Positions 1 through 7,651 of a stretch of 64,000 nucleotides of DNA are shown here, one piece after another; position 1 is the stretch's first letter; each line of letters starts with the position of its first letter. The notes beneath the pieces are model-generated. The model was not told the origin of the DNA. It did not search any database and saw only the letters and a program-made list of their open reading frames with translations. Origin of the DNA: Candidatus Hydrogenedentota bacterium (GTDB lineage: Bacteria > Hydrogenedentota > Hydrogenedentia > Hydrogenedentales > SLHB01); contig JAKPDK010000184.1 of NCBI GenBank assembly GCA_029552745.1, forward strand, positions 551,372-615,371, written 5' to 3'. The position numbers were made by a program, and so were the translations under genes.

Positions 1-291
1 CCAAACCCCCAAACACAAGGTCCTTTGGTCTTGATAATTCTTTTCGTCAGCATTGACACGTTGATACCAGATGAGCACACCATTTGGGGCAGCGAACGTG
101 CTCACGGGCGCGTACCAGAGCTTCGGTTTGTTGGGATCAGGAGGGATCAACGGCAGAGTGCGCTCGGGTGCTTGCGGGGCTATCGCGGCGTTGGTCGCAT
201 ATTCCATCGTGCCCGGGTTCACAAAAGGCAAGACCACGTCAGTTTCAAAATATGCACTACTATATAGGAAAAGAATGCTCGCAACGACCAT
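1..291 (-). CDS. N-terminal part of a secreted protein, runs off the left edge
   Basis: The ORF track misses this because the frame is open at the window edge. Read on the minus strand from ATG at 291 it gives 97 uninterrupted residues starting MVVASILFLYSSAYFETDVV, a short hydrophobic leader followed by a proline-rich stretch and LWYAPVSTFAAPNGVLIWYQRV. The leader suggests export. The later part looks like the first blades of a BNR/sialidase-type or other beta-rich protein, but this is only a resemblance. GGGGA lies 6 to 7 bases before this ATG; an in-frame ATG at 327 is the alternative start. It is divergent from the DUF6785-like gene. Function unknown. Confidence 0.6.
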   Translation of the reverse strand, partial: MVVASILFLYSSAYFETDVVLPFVNPGTMEYATNAAIAPQAPERTLPLIPPDPNKPKLWYAPVSTFAAPNGVLIWYQRVNADEKNYQDQRTLCLGVW

Positions 292-380
292 TATCGTTTC
301 CCCGCAGTTCCCTGTATGGTACGCCATGTTGGCGCAAAACACAAACCCATTTTCGGTAGAACCAACCATCCAAAGTGGCG

Positions 381-397
381 CAGGCATTCTTGCCCCT
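381..397. repeat. CAGGCA-ttct-TGCC palindromic dispersed repeat, copy 1
   Basis: An imperfect small palindrome built on CAGGCATTCTTGCC. A better copy lies at 2875-2894. Both sit beside a TGTCATTGCGAGG repeat arm in intergenic DNA. Confidence 0.5.
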
Positions 398-407
398 GCC
401 CCCCGGT

Positions 408-453
408 TGTCATTGCGAGGAGTTCCGCCAGGCACGACGCGGCAATCCCCTTA
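408..453 (+). repeat. TGTCATTGCGAGG dispersed repeat, single arm
   Basis: This is one arm of the MITE-like repeat, running TGTCATTGCGAGGAGTTCCG... to GGCAATCCCC. The complete two-armed copies are at 5885-6025, 9678-9825, 28051-28198 and 46633-46776. Here only the left arm is present. Confidence 0.75.
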
Positions 454-496
454 ACCCGCCGGAAACGACATGGAGATAATCCTAATCAAGGACGCG

Positions 497-525
497 GTAG
501 GGCGAGTCGGTGACTCGCCCCTATC
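497..525. repeat. GGGCGAG palindromic repeat, copy 1
   Basis: GGGCGAGTC-ggt-GACTCGCCC is a perfect 9-bp inverted repeat at 500-520, followed by CCTA. It belongs to a family of short palindromes scattered in the intergenic regions. It lies inside the ORF track's long version of the next gene and is one reason to trim that start. Confidence 0.65.
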
Positions 526-613
526 GGAGGACCGGGACGATCGTGTCCGTGACGCCGCACCACGTCACTTTGCTATAGTATGGTCTCAACCAACTCAAGA
601 AATGGGGAAATGT

Positions 614-2545
614 ATGTCAGAGGACAGACAGAACCAGACAATCACGTTCAGAAGTATTGTCCTCGGCCTTGTTTTGATCCCCATCAACGGCGTTTACCTC
701 ATTGCATCCGAGATCCTTTGGCTTACTTCGGCGCCGACTGCGCTGAGTCTTTTTTATAACGTTGTTTTTGTGCTGTTTTGGCTTGTCATCGCGAATCTCG
801 CCCTAAAACGTTTCAAACCCGCATGGGCACTTCAGCCGGGCGAACTTTTCGTAGTCTACACGATGCTTTCTATCGCCAGCGCCGTGTGTAGCATCGATAT
901 GCTAGACGTCTTGATTCCCACGATGGGTCACCTCTTTCATTTTCAACCCATCGAACAACAATACGACGACATCATGGCAAACCTACCGCGCTGGCTGGTG
1001 GTGCAAGACGAAGCCGCATTAAAAGGTTTTTACCTAGGCCAAGAGAGTATTTTTGACCCAGCCATGTTTCTGCCCTGGCTGAAGCCGTTGTTCCTATGGT
1101 TCTGGTTCATTCTGGCTCTTTTCGCGGTGATGGGTGGGCTCATCCTCACCCTTCGGGTTCCCTGGACAAAACACGAAAAGCTCGCGTACCCGATCATCCA
1201 AGTACCGATGGTCTTAATCACACAACCAGCATCCCTTTTCACCAACCGACTTTTTTGGGCGGGCTTTTTGACAGTCGCTGCCATAGATTTTGTCAATGGC
1301 ATGAACTTTTTCTACCCAACCATCCCCCAAATACCCCTCGTGAAGTTGGTCGACCTCGTAACCTTGTTCCCCGAACGTCCCTGGGCAGCCATGGGACGTA
1401 CCATGGTTTCCTTGTATCCCTTTGCCGTTGCGCTTTGTTTTTTCATGCCCACAGATCTCGTTTTCTCCTGCTGGTTCTTTTATTTTGTCTTCAAAGCCCA
1501 ACGCGTCGCCGCCAGTTACTTCGGTGTCCACGGCATGAGCGGCTTTCCCTATATCGGCGAACAAACCTGCGGCGGGTACTACGCGCTGGCGTTCGCCGCG
1601 CTGTGGGTGTGCCGCAGACACCTCCTGCGCACCATCCGACTTGCCGTGGGCTTGCCTTGCGAAACCACGGAACCGGGAGAACGGGCGGAAACTCGCCTGG
1701 CACTCACGTTGATCTTAGTCGGATTCCTCTTTCTCATTTTCTTCAGCGTGTACCAAGGCATGACACCCGCCATCGCCCTGTTCTTTTTCCTGTCCTATTT
1801 TCTCATCGCGGTGGCAATCACCCGCATGCGCGCCGAGTTGGGCTACTTATCTCACGACCTCCACTTTATCGGACCGCAATTTCAAATCGTTAATGCCATC
1901 GGACAACCCGAAATGGCGCAGCGTTTCCCCCGCGACCTTGTCCTTTTCGGACTCTACCATTTCATCACCCGCGCTTACCGATCTCACCCAATGCCCCACG
2001 GGCTGGAAGCCCTCCGCATTGCGGAACGCCTTGACATGAACCGTCGCCGTTATCTTATCGCCATGGCACTCGCCACTATATTTGGGATTGTCGGGGCGTA
2101 CTGGGCAATTCTTTATGTATTCACAAAATATGGCGCTTCCAACATCTCGATGATCGGTGAATGGCTCGGACGAGAGACATGGACCTTTGTCAATCGCTGG
2201 TTTACTGCTCCCGAAAAGCACGTGCCCTACCCCACCTACGCCATTTTAGTCGGTGTCCTCGTCGGGCTCGGGCTCGCGGTCCTTCGCCTCAACCTCGTTT
2301 GGTGGCCCTTTCATCCTGTAGGCTACGCCGTCAGTGGCTCGTGGTCGATGGACCAGCTCTGGGCGTGTTTCCTCGCTGCATGGATCATGAAAGTGTTACT
2401 ACTCCGCTATGGCGGCGCAAAGGCATACCGCGCTGCCTGGCCCTTACTTATAGGCATCATCCTCGGCGATTTTATAGCCGGCAACGCCTGGACTATTTTT
2501 GGATTGATCACAGAACAAGACGTTTATCACTTTTGGCCCTATTGA
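614..2545 (+). CDS. DUF6785/OPT-like polytopic membrane protein
   Basis: A 643-residue integral membrane protein with at least a dozen hydrophobic segments. It carries the sequence PWTKHEKLAYPI around residue 180, which I associate with the DUF6784/DUF6785 membrane proteins distantly related to oligopeptide (OPT) transporters. These are common in Hydrogenedentota and planctomycete-like genomes and have no proven substrate. The ORF track begins at 470, but that N-terminus translates a palindromic repeat. I chose the ATG at 614 (MSEDRQNQT), which has GGGGA five bases upstream. It is a single-gene unit followed by 518 bp of repeats. A transport role is inference. Confidence 0.75.
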   Translation: MSEDRQNQTITFRSIVLGLVLIPINGVYLIASEILWLTSAPTALSLFYNVVFVLFWLVIANLALKRFKPAWALQPGELFVVYTMLSIASAVCSIDMLDVLIPTMGHLFHFQPIEQQYDDIMANLPRWLVVQDEAALKGFYLGQESIFDPAMFLPWLKPLFLWFWFILALFAVMGGLILTLRVPWTKHEKLAYPIIQVPMVLITQPASLFTNRLFWAGFLTVAAIDFVNGMNFFYPTIPQIPLVKLVDLVTLFPERPWAAMGRTMVSLYPFAVALCFFMPTDLVFSCWFFYFVFKAQRVAASYFGVHGMSGFPYIGEQTCGGYYALAFAALWVCRRHLLRTIRLAVGLPCETTEPGERAETRLALTLILVGFLFLIFFSVYQGMTPAIALFFFLSYFLIAVAITRMRAELGYLSHDLHFIGPQFQIVNAIGQPEMAQRFPRDLVLFGLYHFITRAYRSHPMPHGLEALRIAERLDMNRRRYLIAMALATIFGIVGAYWAILYVFTKYGASNISMIGEWLGRETWTFVNRWFTAPEKHVPYPTYAILVGVLVGLGLAVLRLNLVWWPFHPVGYAVSGSWSMDQLWACFLAAWIMKVLLLRYGGAKAYRAAWPLLIGIILGDFIAGNAWTIFGLITEQDVYHFWPY

Positions 2546-2645
2546 CCAATCCTACGGTTGTCTTGCCAATATTGCCACAGGCTGCAAATATTTCTATGGC
2601 GTTCCCTGGGTAAAACTAACTTCGTACCGAACGGTTGAGGGGTAA

Positions 2646-2665
2646 GGGCGAGGCATGCCTCGCCC
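2646..2665. repeat. GGGCGAG palindromic repeat, copy 2 (perfect 20-bp palindrome)
   Basis: GGGCGAGGCATGCCTCGCCC is a perfect palindrome followed by CCTAC. A further copy lies 55 bp downstream. Confidence 0.7.
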
Positions 2666-2719
2666 CTACGGGGAGGGTGGCATGTGTACGGAGAAGGGGT
2701 TTCTGGGCAAAGACCGGGA

Positions 2720-2741
2720 GGGCGAGCACGGGGATTCGCCC
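2720..2741. repeat. GGGCGAG palindromic repeat, copy 3
   Basis: GGGCGA...TCGCCC arms separated by GCACGGGGAT and followed by CCTACG, as in copies 1 and 2. The central bases vary between copies while the arms and the CCTA flank are kept. Confidence 0.6.
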
Positions 2742-2800
2742 CTACGAGGGATCCAAGGGGCGGGTTTTACCCGAGCTTGTTGGGTTCGGTGTCCCGCCGG

Positions 2801-2847
2801 TGTCATTGCGAGGAGTGCCACCAGGCACGACGCGGCAATCCCCTCAG
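2801..2847 (+). repeat. TGTCATTGCGAGG dispersed repeat, single arm
   Basis: A single left arm running from TGTCATTGCGAGGAGTGCC to GCAATCCCCTC, close in sequence to the arms at 5885 and 28051. No right arm follows within the gap. Confidence 0.75.
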
Positions 2848-2874
2848 GTAACCGAAAGTGACCACACAAGGTAG

Positions 2875-2894
2875 CACAGGCATTCTTGCCTGTG
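2875..2894. repeat. CACAGGCA-ttct-TGCCTGTG palindromic repeat, copy 2
   Basis: A perfect 8-bp inverted repeat with a TTCT loop. It lies 28 bp after the TGTCATTGCGAGG arm, the same association as at 381-408. The rest of the 2546-3063 gap shows nothing else I can support. Confidence 0.6.
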
Positions 2895-3063
2895 ACGCGA
2901 TAATGTCTCGGATACCATGATAAACCTCTCTGAACTCTCCTTTTCCGCCATGGTTCGCCGTTCCGACGCCACCGCAGTCCTTGTAAATTGCTTCCTGACG
3001 GCTCCTAATGCCAAACTAAGGACTTCGACGAAACGTTTATAAATAATAACTTGGAGATTTTTG

Positions 3064-5766
3064 ATGCAGTCCTTGGCTTCATTTTGTTTTTCATTGCTCA
3101 TGACGTACACCGCGTTGGTTGGGCCGGAGGGAATTAACCTGGAAAATAAGCATATCCATGTGACTGCCGCTAGTTCGGAAGGCGCGCTTGTTGAAGAGTT
3201 CCGACTCGTGGCGACAAATCATGATCTGGCTGGAAAGGAGGGTATGTTTCAGGAAGGTTTTGGGATCGGGAGTTTTTACGTGCCCAACCGGCGGCTGAAC
3301 GAACGCATCGAAGTTTTGGAAGACGTCACAGACCACGCTGCGTTTCGGTACTCCTACGATTGCGATGGACCCAATATCAAAAACCTTCACGTGACAAGAA
3401 CTGTTGAGTTTTTCGACGATCGCTCCGGAATCCGAGTCACTTGGCAAGTCGAGAACCGCGGCGATGAGGATCAATGGATCGCCCCGTGGGTGCGGTGTGA
3501 TGTGGCTCCGGGCGGGACGTTCGATTCCCGCGACCGGTTCGACGTGCCTACGCCCGACGGCATTGTTCAACCCCGTCGGAACACCTATGTGCCGGCTAGT
3601 CGTAATTGGGTCGCCGCAACAGACCCCGTTGCAAAAGAAACCGTCTACGGTGTCTTTAATGCCGAAGAACTGCACTCCTTCCTCATTCTTTATGACCTCG
3701 AAGATTCCACCGCGGCGTTTCAAGCCGCCTTTGTGCCGCGTGTGCTGGCCAAAGGACAAAAGTGGCAGACAATCTACTATGTAAATGCCGTTCGCGGGTT
3801 AGAGTATGTGGACTTCGCGTCCGAAGAGTTTGCCGTCCAAGTCGAATACGCGCCGGGCCTGCTACGGACCTACTTTGCTCCGGCGCAACCCCTCGCTTCT
3901 GCCGTCATCCGTACCCGCATCCGTTCGGGCGACGACGTTCAAAAACTGCCAGATAAACAATTCGACTTTAACCCTCCCACCATCGTCCGCTGCACCTACG
4001 ATTGGCGGGCACCCGTCGACGGAATGTACGAACTGCTTGCTCAGATGGAACAACAAGGGAAACCCCTCGCGCTCGGCAAAGACACCGCTTCCCCGCACGG
4101 AGGTATCGACACCTACTTCATCGCCGGTACCCCATCCAGCGTCGTCTTCGAACCGTGGACCGATGCGCCGTACCAATTGGATCACGGCGGCAGAAAGTTG
4201 AAACGTCAACCTGCCGTTGTGCTTGAGAACCTGCACGCGTGGGCCGAATCTTCCCTGACAAAAGTCTTCCGCGAAGATATCCTTGTACCCATAGGCACGC
4301 CCAACCCTACCGCGTCAATCTCTTTAGCTAAAAATGAACATGAATCGTTTCAAATCGTGTTGCGTGCCGCTGGCAGCACCCCCATCACCCAGGTATCTGT
4401 TCGTGTCCATGATCTCGTAAATGCGTCAGGCAGTTCTACCATTCCGGCACAAGATATCACTGCAAGACGCGTCGGCTACTACCCCGTGCGCATCCCCACG
4501 CATTTCGAGACCCCCACAGGCGATTGGCCTGATCCGCTCCTACCTGACGATCCCTTCACCGTACCCGCAGGGGAGTGTGTACCCCTCTGGTTTACCGTCT
4601 ATGCCCGTCCCGACTTGACACCGGGCATATATAAGGGACTGATCGAGATTACCGCTGCGGAGGTTCCACCCGTCGAATTGTTTCTGGAGGCACGTGTTCG
4701 GGGGTTCTCTCTTCCAGATACGCCCCGACTAAAAACGGACATCGGTTTTCTACCAGAAATCGCCCTTGCGCAATCCAAATCGCTTGGGTACCAAGGGTCC
4801 CTCGTGGAATTGATTACAGCATACAAACAAGACGCCTTCGCCCACCGCGTCACGTTGCGGGAAATCGCGCAGCTTCCCCCGGAAAACCCCGACTACACTG
4901 CGGCGCTTCGCAACTTTGAACGCGCTTTCTCGGACTTGACACGCCGCGGCGCAACGACGTTTGCCGTGCCACCCTCACTCATCGATGTACCCGACCAACT
5001 AAAACAAGCCGACGATTTCGTGGCCTCTCATAACCTATCCAAACGCGCGTTCTGTCCGCTTACAGACCAACCCGCTCGTCCCGCCTGGCCTAGACTTCTC
5101 GAACGGATGCAACTCTGGAAAACCACCGCCCCAAACATCCCCGTCATGGTTACCACGTATGGTCTCGAGCCGTTTTTGCCGGATGCTCTGGATATCTGGG
5201 CGGTACATCTACCCGTCATGGATACAACCAACAATCGCCGAATTCTCGAACGCGTTCAAGCTGGCGGAGAAGTCTGGCTTTACGTCAATCATGAGCCCGC
5301 GCGACCTTACCCCAACCTCTTCATCGATTTCGAAAGCATCGAGCACCGCATCCTCTTCTGGCAGGCATGGGCGCTCGGTGCAAAAGGCTTTCATTACGCC
5401 AGTATCAACGCCGCAGAGCCTTCCCAGAATCCCTATACGGATCAGCTTGACATCACCCCGTCCAACGGCAACGGCTTTCTGGTCTACCCCGGCAAAAATG
5501 GACCCATCGCCTCCATCCGCTGGGAAAACATCCGCGACGGCATAGACGACTACGATTATCTCACTATCTTTCACGAACTTCTCGCAAAACTCGAAAAAAC
5601 CTCACCCACTGACCCGTTGATCAAACGTGCGCGAGCCGCTGCCAACCTAAACGAAATCATGCCGAGCCTTGTCGGTTTTTCCCGCGACCCGAACGTCCTG
5701 CTCAACAAGCGTGAGGAACTCGCAGCATTAATCGAAGAGATGACAAAGAAGATACTCGCCAAATAA
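3064..5766 (+). CDS. DUF4091 (GH123-like) secreted glycoside hydrolase family protein
   Basis: 900 residues. The N-terminus is hydrophobic and may be a weak signal peptide (SLASFCFSLLMTYTALV). About 270 residues of beta-rich sequence follow, then a middle region, and a C-terminal DUF4091 signature near residues 800-850 (NGFLVYPGKNGPIASIRWEN followed by RDGIDDYDYL). DUF4091 is related to GH123 beta-N-acetylgalactosaminidases, but most members are uncharacterised. The ORF track starts at a TTG directly before ATG 3064; GGAG six bases upstream of the ATG supports 3064. The gene stands alone between two repeat-rich gaps. Substrate unknown; polysaccharide breakdown is inference. Confidence 0.75.
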   Translation: MQSLASFCFSLLMTYTALVGPEGINLENKHIHVTAASSEGALVEEFRLVATNHDLAGKEGMFQEGFGIGSFYVPNRRLNERIEVLEDVTDHAAFRYSYDCDGPNIKNLHVTRTVEFFDDRSGIRVTWQVENRGDEDQWIAPWVRCDVAPGGTFDSRDRFDVPTPDGIVQPRRNTYVPASRNWVAATDPVAKETVYGVFNAEELHSFLILYDLEDSTAAFQAAFVPRVLAKGQKWQTIYYVNAVRGLEYVDFASEEFAVQVEYAPGLLRTYFAPAQPLASAVIRTRIRSGDDVQKLPDKQFDFNPPTIVRCTYDWRAPVDGMYELLAQMEQQGKPLALGKDTASPHGGIDTYFIAGTPSSVVFEPWTDAPYQLDHGGRKLKRQPAVVLENLHAWAESSLTKVFREDILVPIGTPNPTASISLAKNEHESFQIVLRAAGSTPITQVSVRVHDLVNASGSSTIPAQDITARRVGYYPVRIPTHFETPTGDWPDPLLPDDPFTVPAGECVPLWFTVYARPDLTPGIYKGLIEITAAEVPPVELFLEARVRGFSLPDTPRLKTDIGFLPEIALAQSKSLGYQGSLVELITAYKQDAFAHRVTLREIAQLPPENPDYTAALRNFERAFSDLTRRGATTFAVPPSLIDVPDQLKQADDFVASHNLSKRAFCPLTDQPARPAWPRLLERMQLWKTTAPNIPVMVTTYGLEPFLPDALDIWAVHLPVMDTTNNRRILERVQAGGEVWLYVNHEPARPYPNLFIDFESIEHRILFWQAWALGAKGFHYASINAAEPSQNPYTDQLDITPSNGNGFLVYPGKNGPIASIRWENIRDGIDDYDYLTIFHELLAKLEKTSPTDPLIKRARAAANLNEIMPSLVGFSRDPNVLLNKREELAALIEEMTKKILAK

Positions 5767-5884
5767 GGCTCAGAGACTATCGTGACGGCAGGATACCCCT
5801 GTCCAAATTTCACCGGAACCCGCAATACCCTTGGATGGAGGGACGCGTTTCACCGCGTCCAAATTCATACCGCCCCAACGCGCC

Positions 5885-6025
5885 GTCATTGCGAGGAGTG
5901 CCGTCAGGCACGACGTGGCAATCCCCTCGGGAGTTCGGGGGTGACCCTGCCTTTGCCTGAGGCCCTCTTGCGCTACGCGGTTAAGGGGATTGCTTCGTCG
6001 CTCGGGGACTCGCTCCTCGCAATCA
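5885..6025 (+). repeat. MITE-like composite repeat with TGTCATTGCGAGG inverted ends
   Basis: The left arm CGTCATTGCGAGGAGTGCC...GGCAATCCCCTC is followed by a spacer and a right arm GGGGATTGCTTCGTCG...CTCCTCGCAATCA in inverse orientation. It has the same layout and orientation as the copy at 28051. Copies at 9678 and 46633 have the two arm types exchanged, so they are flipped. Confidence 0.75.
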
Positions 6026-6129
6026 AGGCAGGAGGCAGTGCACGGAAGGGGCCGTCCACGACGGTGCCGTGCCCCTGCAAAACAGGCGGAGGAGGTGGGT
6101 CCAATCCCCAAAAACCTTATTTTTATGCG

Positions 6130-6169
6130 GAACCGTCACATTGTGATAGAATGTGGTTCGTGTTAAAAT
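6130..6169 (+). promoter_or_regulatory. sigma-70-type promoter of the ECF sigma operon with overlapping inverted repeat
   Basis: TTGTGA at 6141-6146 and TAAAAT at 6164-6169 are 17 bp apart, a good housekeeping-type promoter. An inverted repeat, CACATT-gtgatag-AATGTG with outer GAACC/GTTC, spans 6130-6159 and covers the -35 box, which is a plausible operator. GGAACC at 6129-6134 also looks like an ECF -35 element, but I see no matching -10. Confidence 0.5.
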
Positions 6170-6275
6170 AGTTTACATAAACTCTAGAAACTTTTTACGA
6201 AATCTAGGGATAATCTATAACTAGAAGGAGCGACAAGGCGTACGTCGGTGCTTCAGGGCGACGTCTTAAGACGTT

Positions 6276-6947
6276 ATGGCGGAAGGATTAAACAAGGCTA
6301 CAGCGCAGGAGAAAGCTGGTCGATTTTTCGTTATCGACCGGAACGAGGCTCCTTTGTCTGCCTTGAGCGACGAAGAGTTGATGTTGCGGTATGCGGACGG
6401 TTCCGAGGAAGCTTTTGAAGAACTGGTACGACGGCGGCATAAGGGAATCCTGAATTACATGTTTCGCATGGTGCAGAACAGTCAAATCGCCGAGGAGTTG
6501 ACGCAAGAGGTCTTTCTCGCGCTTGTCCAAAACGCGGAACGTTACCAACCCACTGCCAAGTTTACCACCTATCTTTACAAAATTGCCTCCAACATCGTGG
6601 CGAAGGAATGGTCGAAAAGCAAACGTCGTCCGCAGGTTTTTCGCTTGCCAGGTTGGTTGAGCAGTGACGAGGAAGATGTCCTGGAATTGATTGATCAAGT
6701 GGAGGATGAGCGGGCAGATTTTGCCAGGAAATTAGAACGCGACGAAGTTTCAGAAGTCGTGAACGATGCGTTGAAACGTGTTCCGGAGCCATACCGGGAA
6801 GCGTTTGTCCTTCACCGAATGCAAGACCTATCGTATGAGGACGTCGCGGCAATTATGGACGCGCCGGTGGGCACCGTAAAATCGCGCGTGTTTCGCGCAG
6901 AACAAATGCTCCGTCCTCTTCTGAAACGGGTAAAGAAAGATTTATGA
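6276..6947 (+). CDS. ECF-type RNA polymerase sigma factor
   Basis: 223 residues. Sigma region 2 covers about residues 40-115 (EAFEELVRRRHKGILNYMFR, then AEELTQEVFL and TYLYKIASNIV). Region 4 covers about 165-220 (PEPYREAFVLHRMQDLSYED, then APVGTVKSRVFRA), the usual helix-turn-helix. There is no C-terminal extension. The start ATG is preceded by a perfect 14-bp palindrome, ACGTCTTAAGACGT, at 6261-6274 rather than a clear Shine-Dalgarno; an in-frame TAA at 6267 rules out a start further upstream. It heads an operon with an anti-sigma factor 10 bp downstream and a DUF4097 protein, so it probably controls an envelope response. Confidence 0.92.
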   Translation: MAEGLNKATAQEKAGRFFVIDRNEAPLSALSDEELMLRYADGSEEAFEELVRRRHKGILNYMFRMVQNSQIAEELTQEVFLALVQNAERYQPTAKFTTYLYKIASNIVAKEWSKSKRRPQVFRLPGWLSSDEEDVLELIDQVEDERADFARKLERDEVSEVVNDALKRVPEPYREAFVLHRMQDLSYEDVAAIMDAPVGTVKSRVFRAEQMLRPLLKRVKKDL

Positions 6948-6957
6948 GGATATCGGC

Positions 6958-7644
6958 ATGAGCCACCCCAGCGCCAGGGAGTTGTTCGAGTATGCTGAGC
7001 TACTAGCAGATGGCGCCCATGTTATTCCTGCTGCGCACGCACGCCATGTGGCACGCTGTGCGCGCTGCGCGGCAGAGGTGGAACGAATCCGTGCTTCTTT
7101 GGCCTATGTGGCACGAAGCGCAGCGCTGGAGCCGACCGAAGAATGCACGCGGCGGATTCTGGCGGCTGCCCGAGAGGCACGAAAACGTCCCTCAAACAAA
7201 ACAAAACCTGTTATTTCCGGGCTGCGGACAGTTTGGGGTATCACAAAAGCATTTGCATGCGCCGCAACGGTGCTGCTGATGGCAGGGGTATCGTTCCACG
7301 CCGTCCTGAACCAAGCCTCCTCATCTTCCGTCTCTGCCGCCGTTTCCCGCTCCCCGGTGCCCGTGTTGGTTTCTCAGAATCCGGTCGTGTCGCCGCAACT
7401 CGTCGGAAAAGTGTCCCGGGAGATCGGTGAACTCGCTTCCGTGCTGCAAAAAACGTCCCCCAAACAGACGCCAGCAGAATGGCGGAACCGCCGTTTTGCA
7501 TTGGCTGTACGCGAAGATATCACGGCGGCTTCGCAGGCGTTGGAACGTAACCCGGGCTGCGAACGGGCTCTGGATATGATGACACTAAACTTAACCCGCC
7601 AAGCGGACGTATTGAAGACCATCTACGTCGAACGTACATTATGA
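6958..7644 (+). CDS. zinc-binding anti-sigma factor, membrane-anchored
   Basis: 228 residues. The N-terminal half carries HVARCARC, the HxxxCxxC zinc motif of ZAS-type anti-sigma factors, near residue 30. A single membrane segment around residues 92-112 (TKAFACAATVLLMAGVSFHAV) is followed by a Ser/Ala-rich stretch and a C-terminal domain of about 100 residues, presumably periplasmic. The start is 10 bp after the sigma stop, so the two are co-transcribed. By family rule the cytosolic zinc domain would hold the sigma factor until a signal releases it. The signal is unknown. Confidence 0.8.
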   Translation: MSHPSARELFEYAELLADGAHVIPAAHARHVARCARCAAEVERIRASLAYVARSAALEPTEECTRRILAAAREARKRPSNKTKPVISGLRTVWGITKAFACAATVLLMAGVSFHAVLNQASSSSVSAAVSRSPVPVLVSQNPVVSPQLVGKVSREIGELASVLQKTSPKQTPAEWRNRRFALAVREDITAASQALERNPGCERALDMMTLNLTRQADVLKTIYVERTL

Positions 7645-7651
7645 CATTCGT

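Noticed and set aside
71-454. 127-aa plus-strand ORF at the left edge
   Set aside because: It overlaps the better minus-strand reading with a leader-like start and runs into a dispersed repeat; no ribosome site or family resemblance.
470-613. N-terminal 48 codons of the DUF6785-like ORF
   Set aside because: They cross a perfect GGGCGAGTC palindrome and do not look like protein; ATG 614 has a ribosome site.
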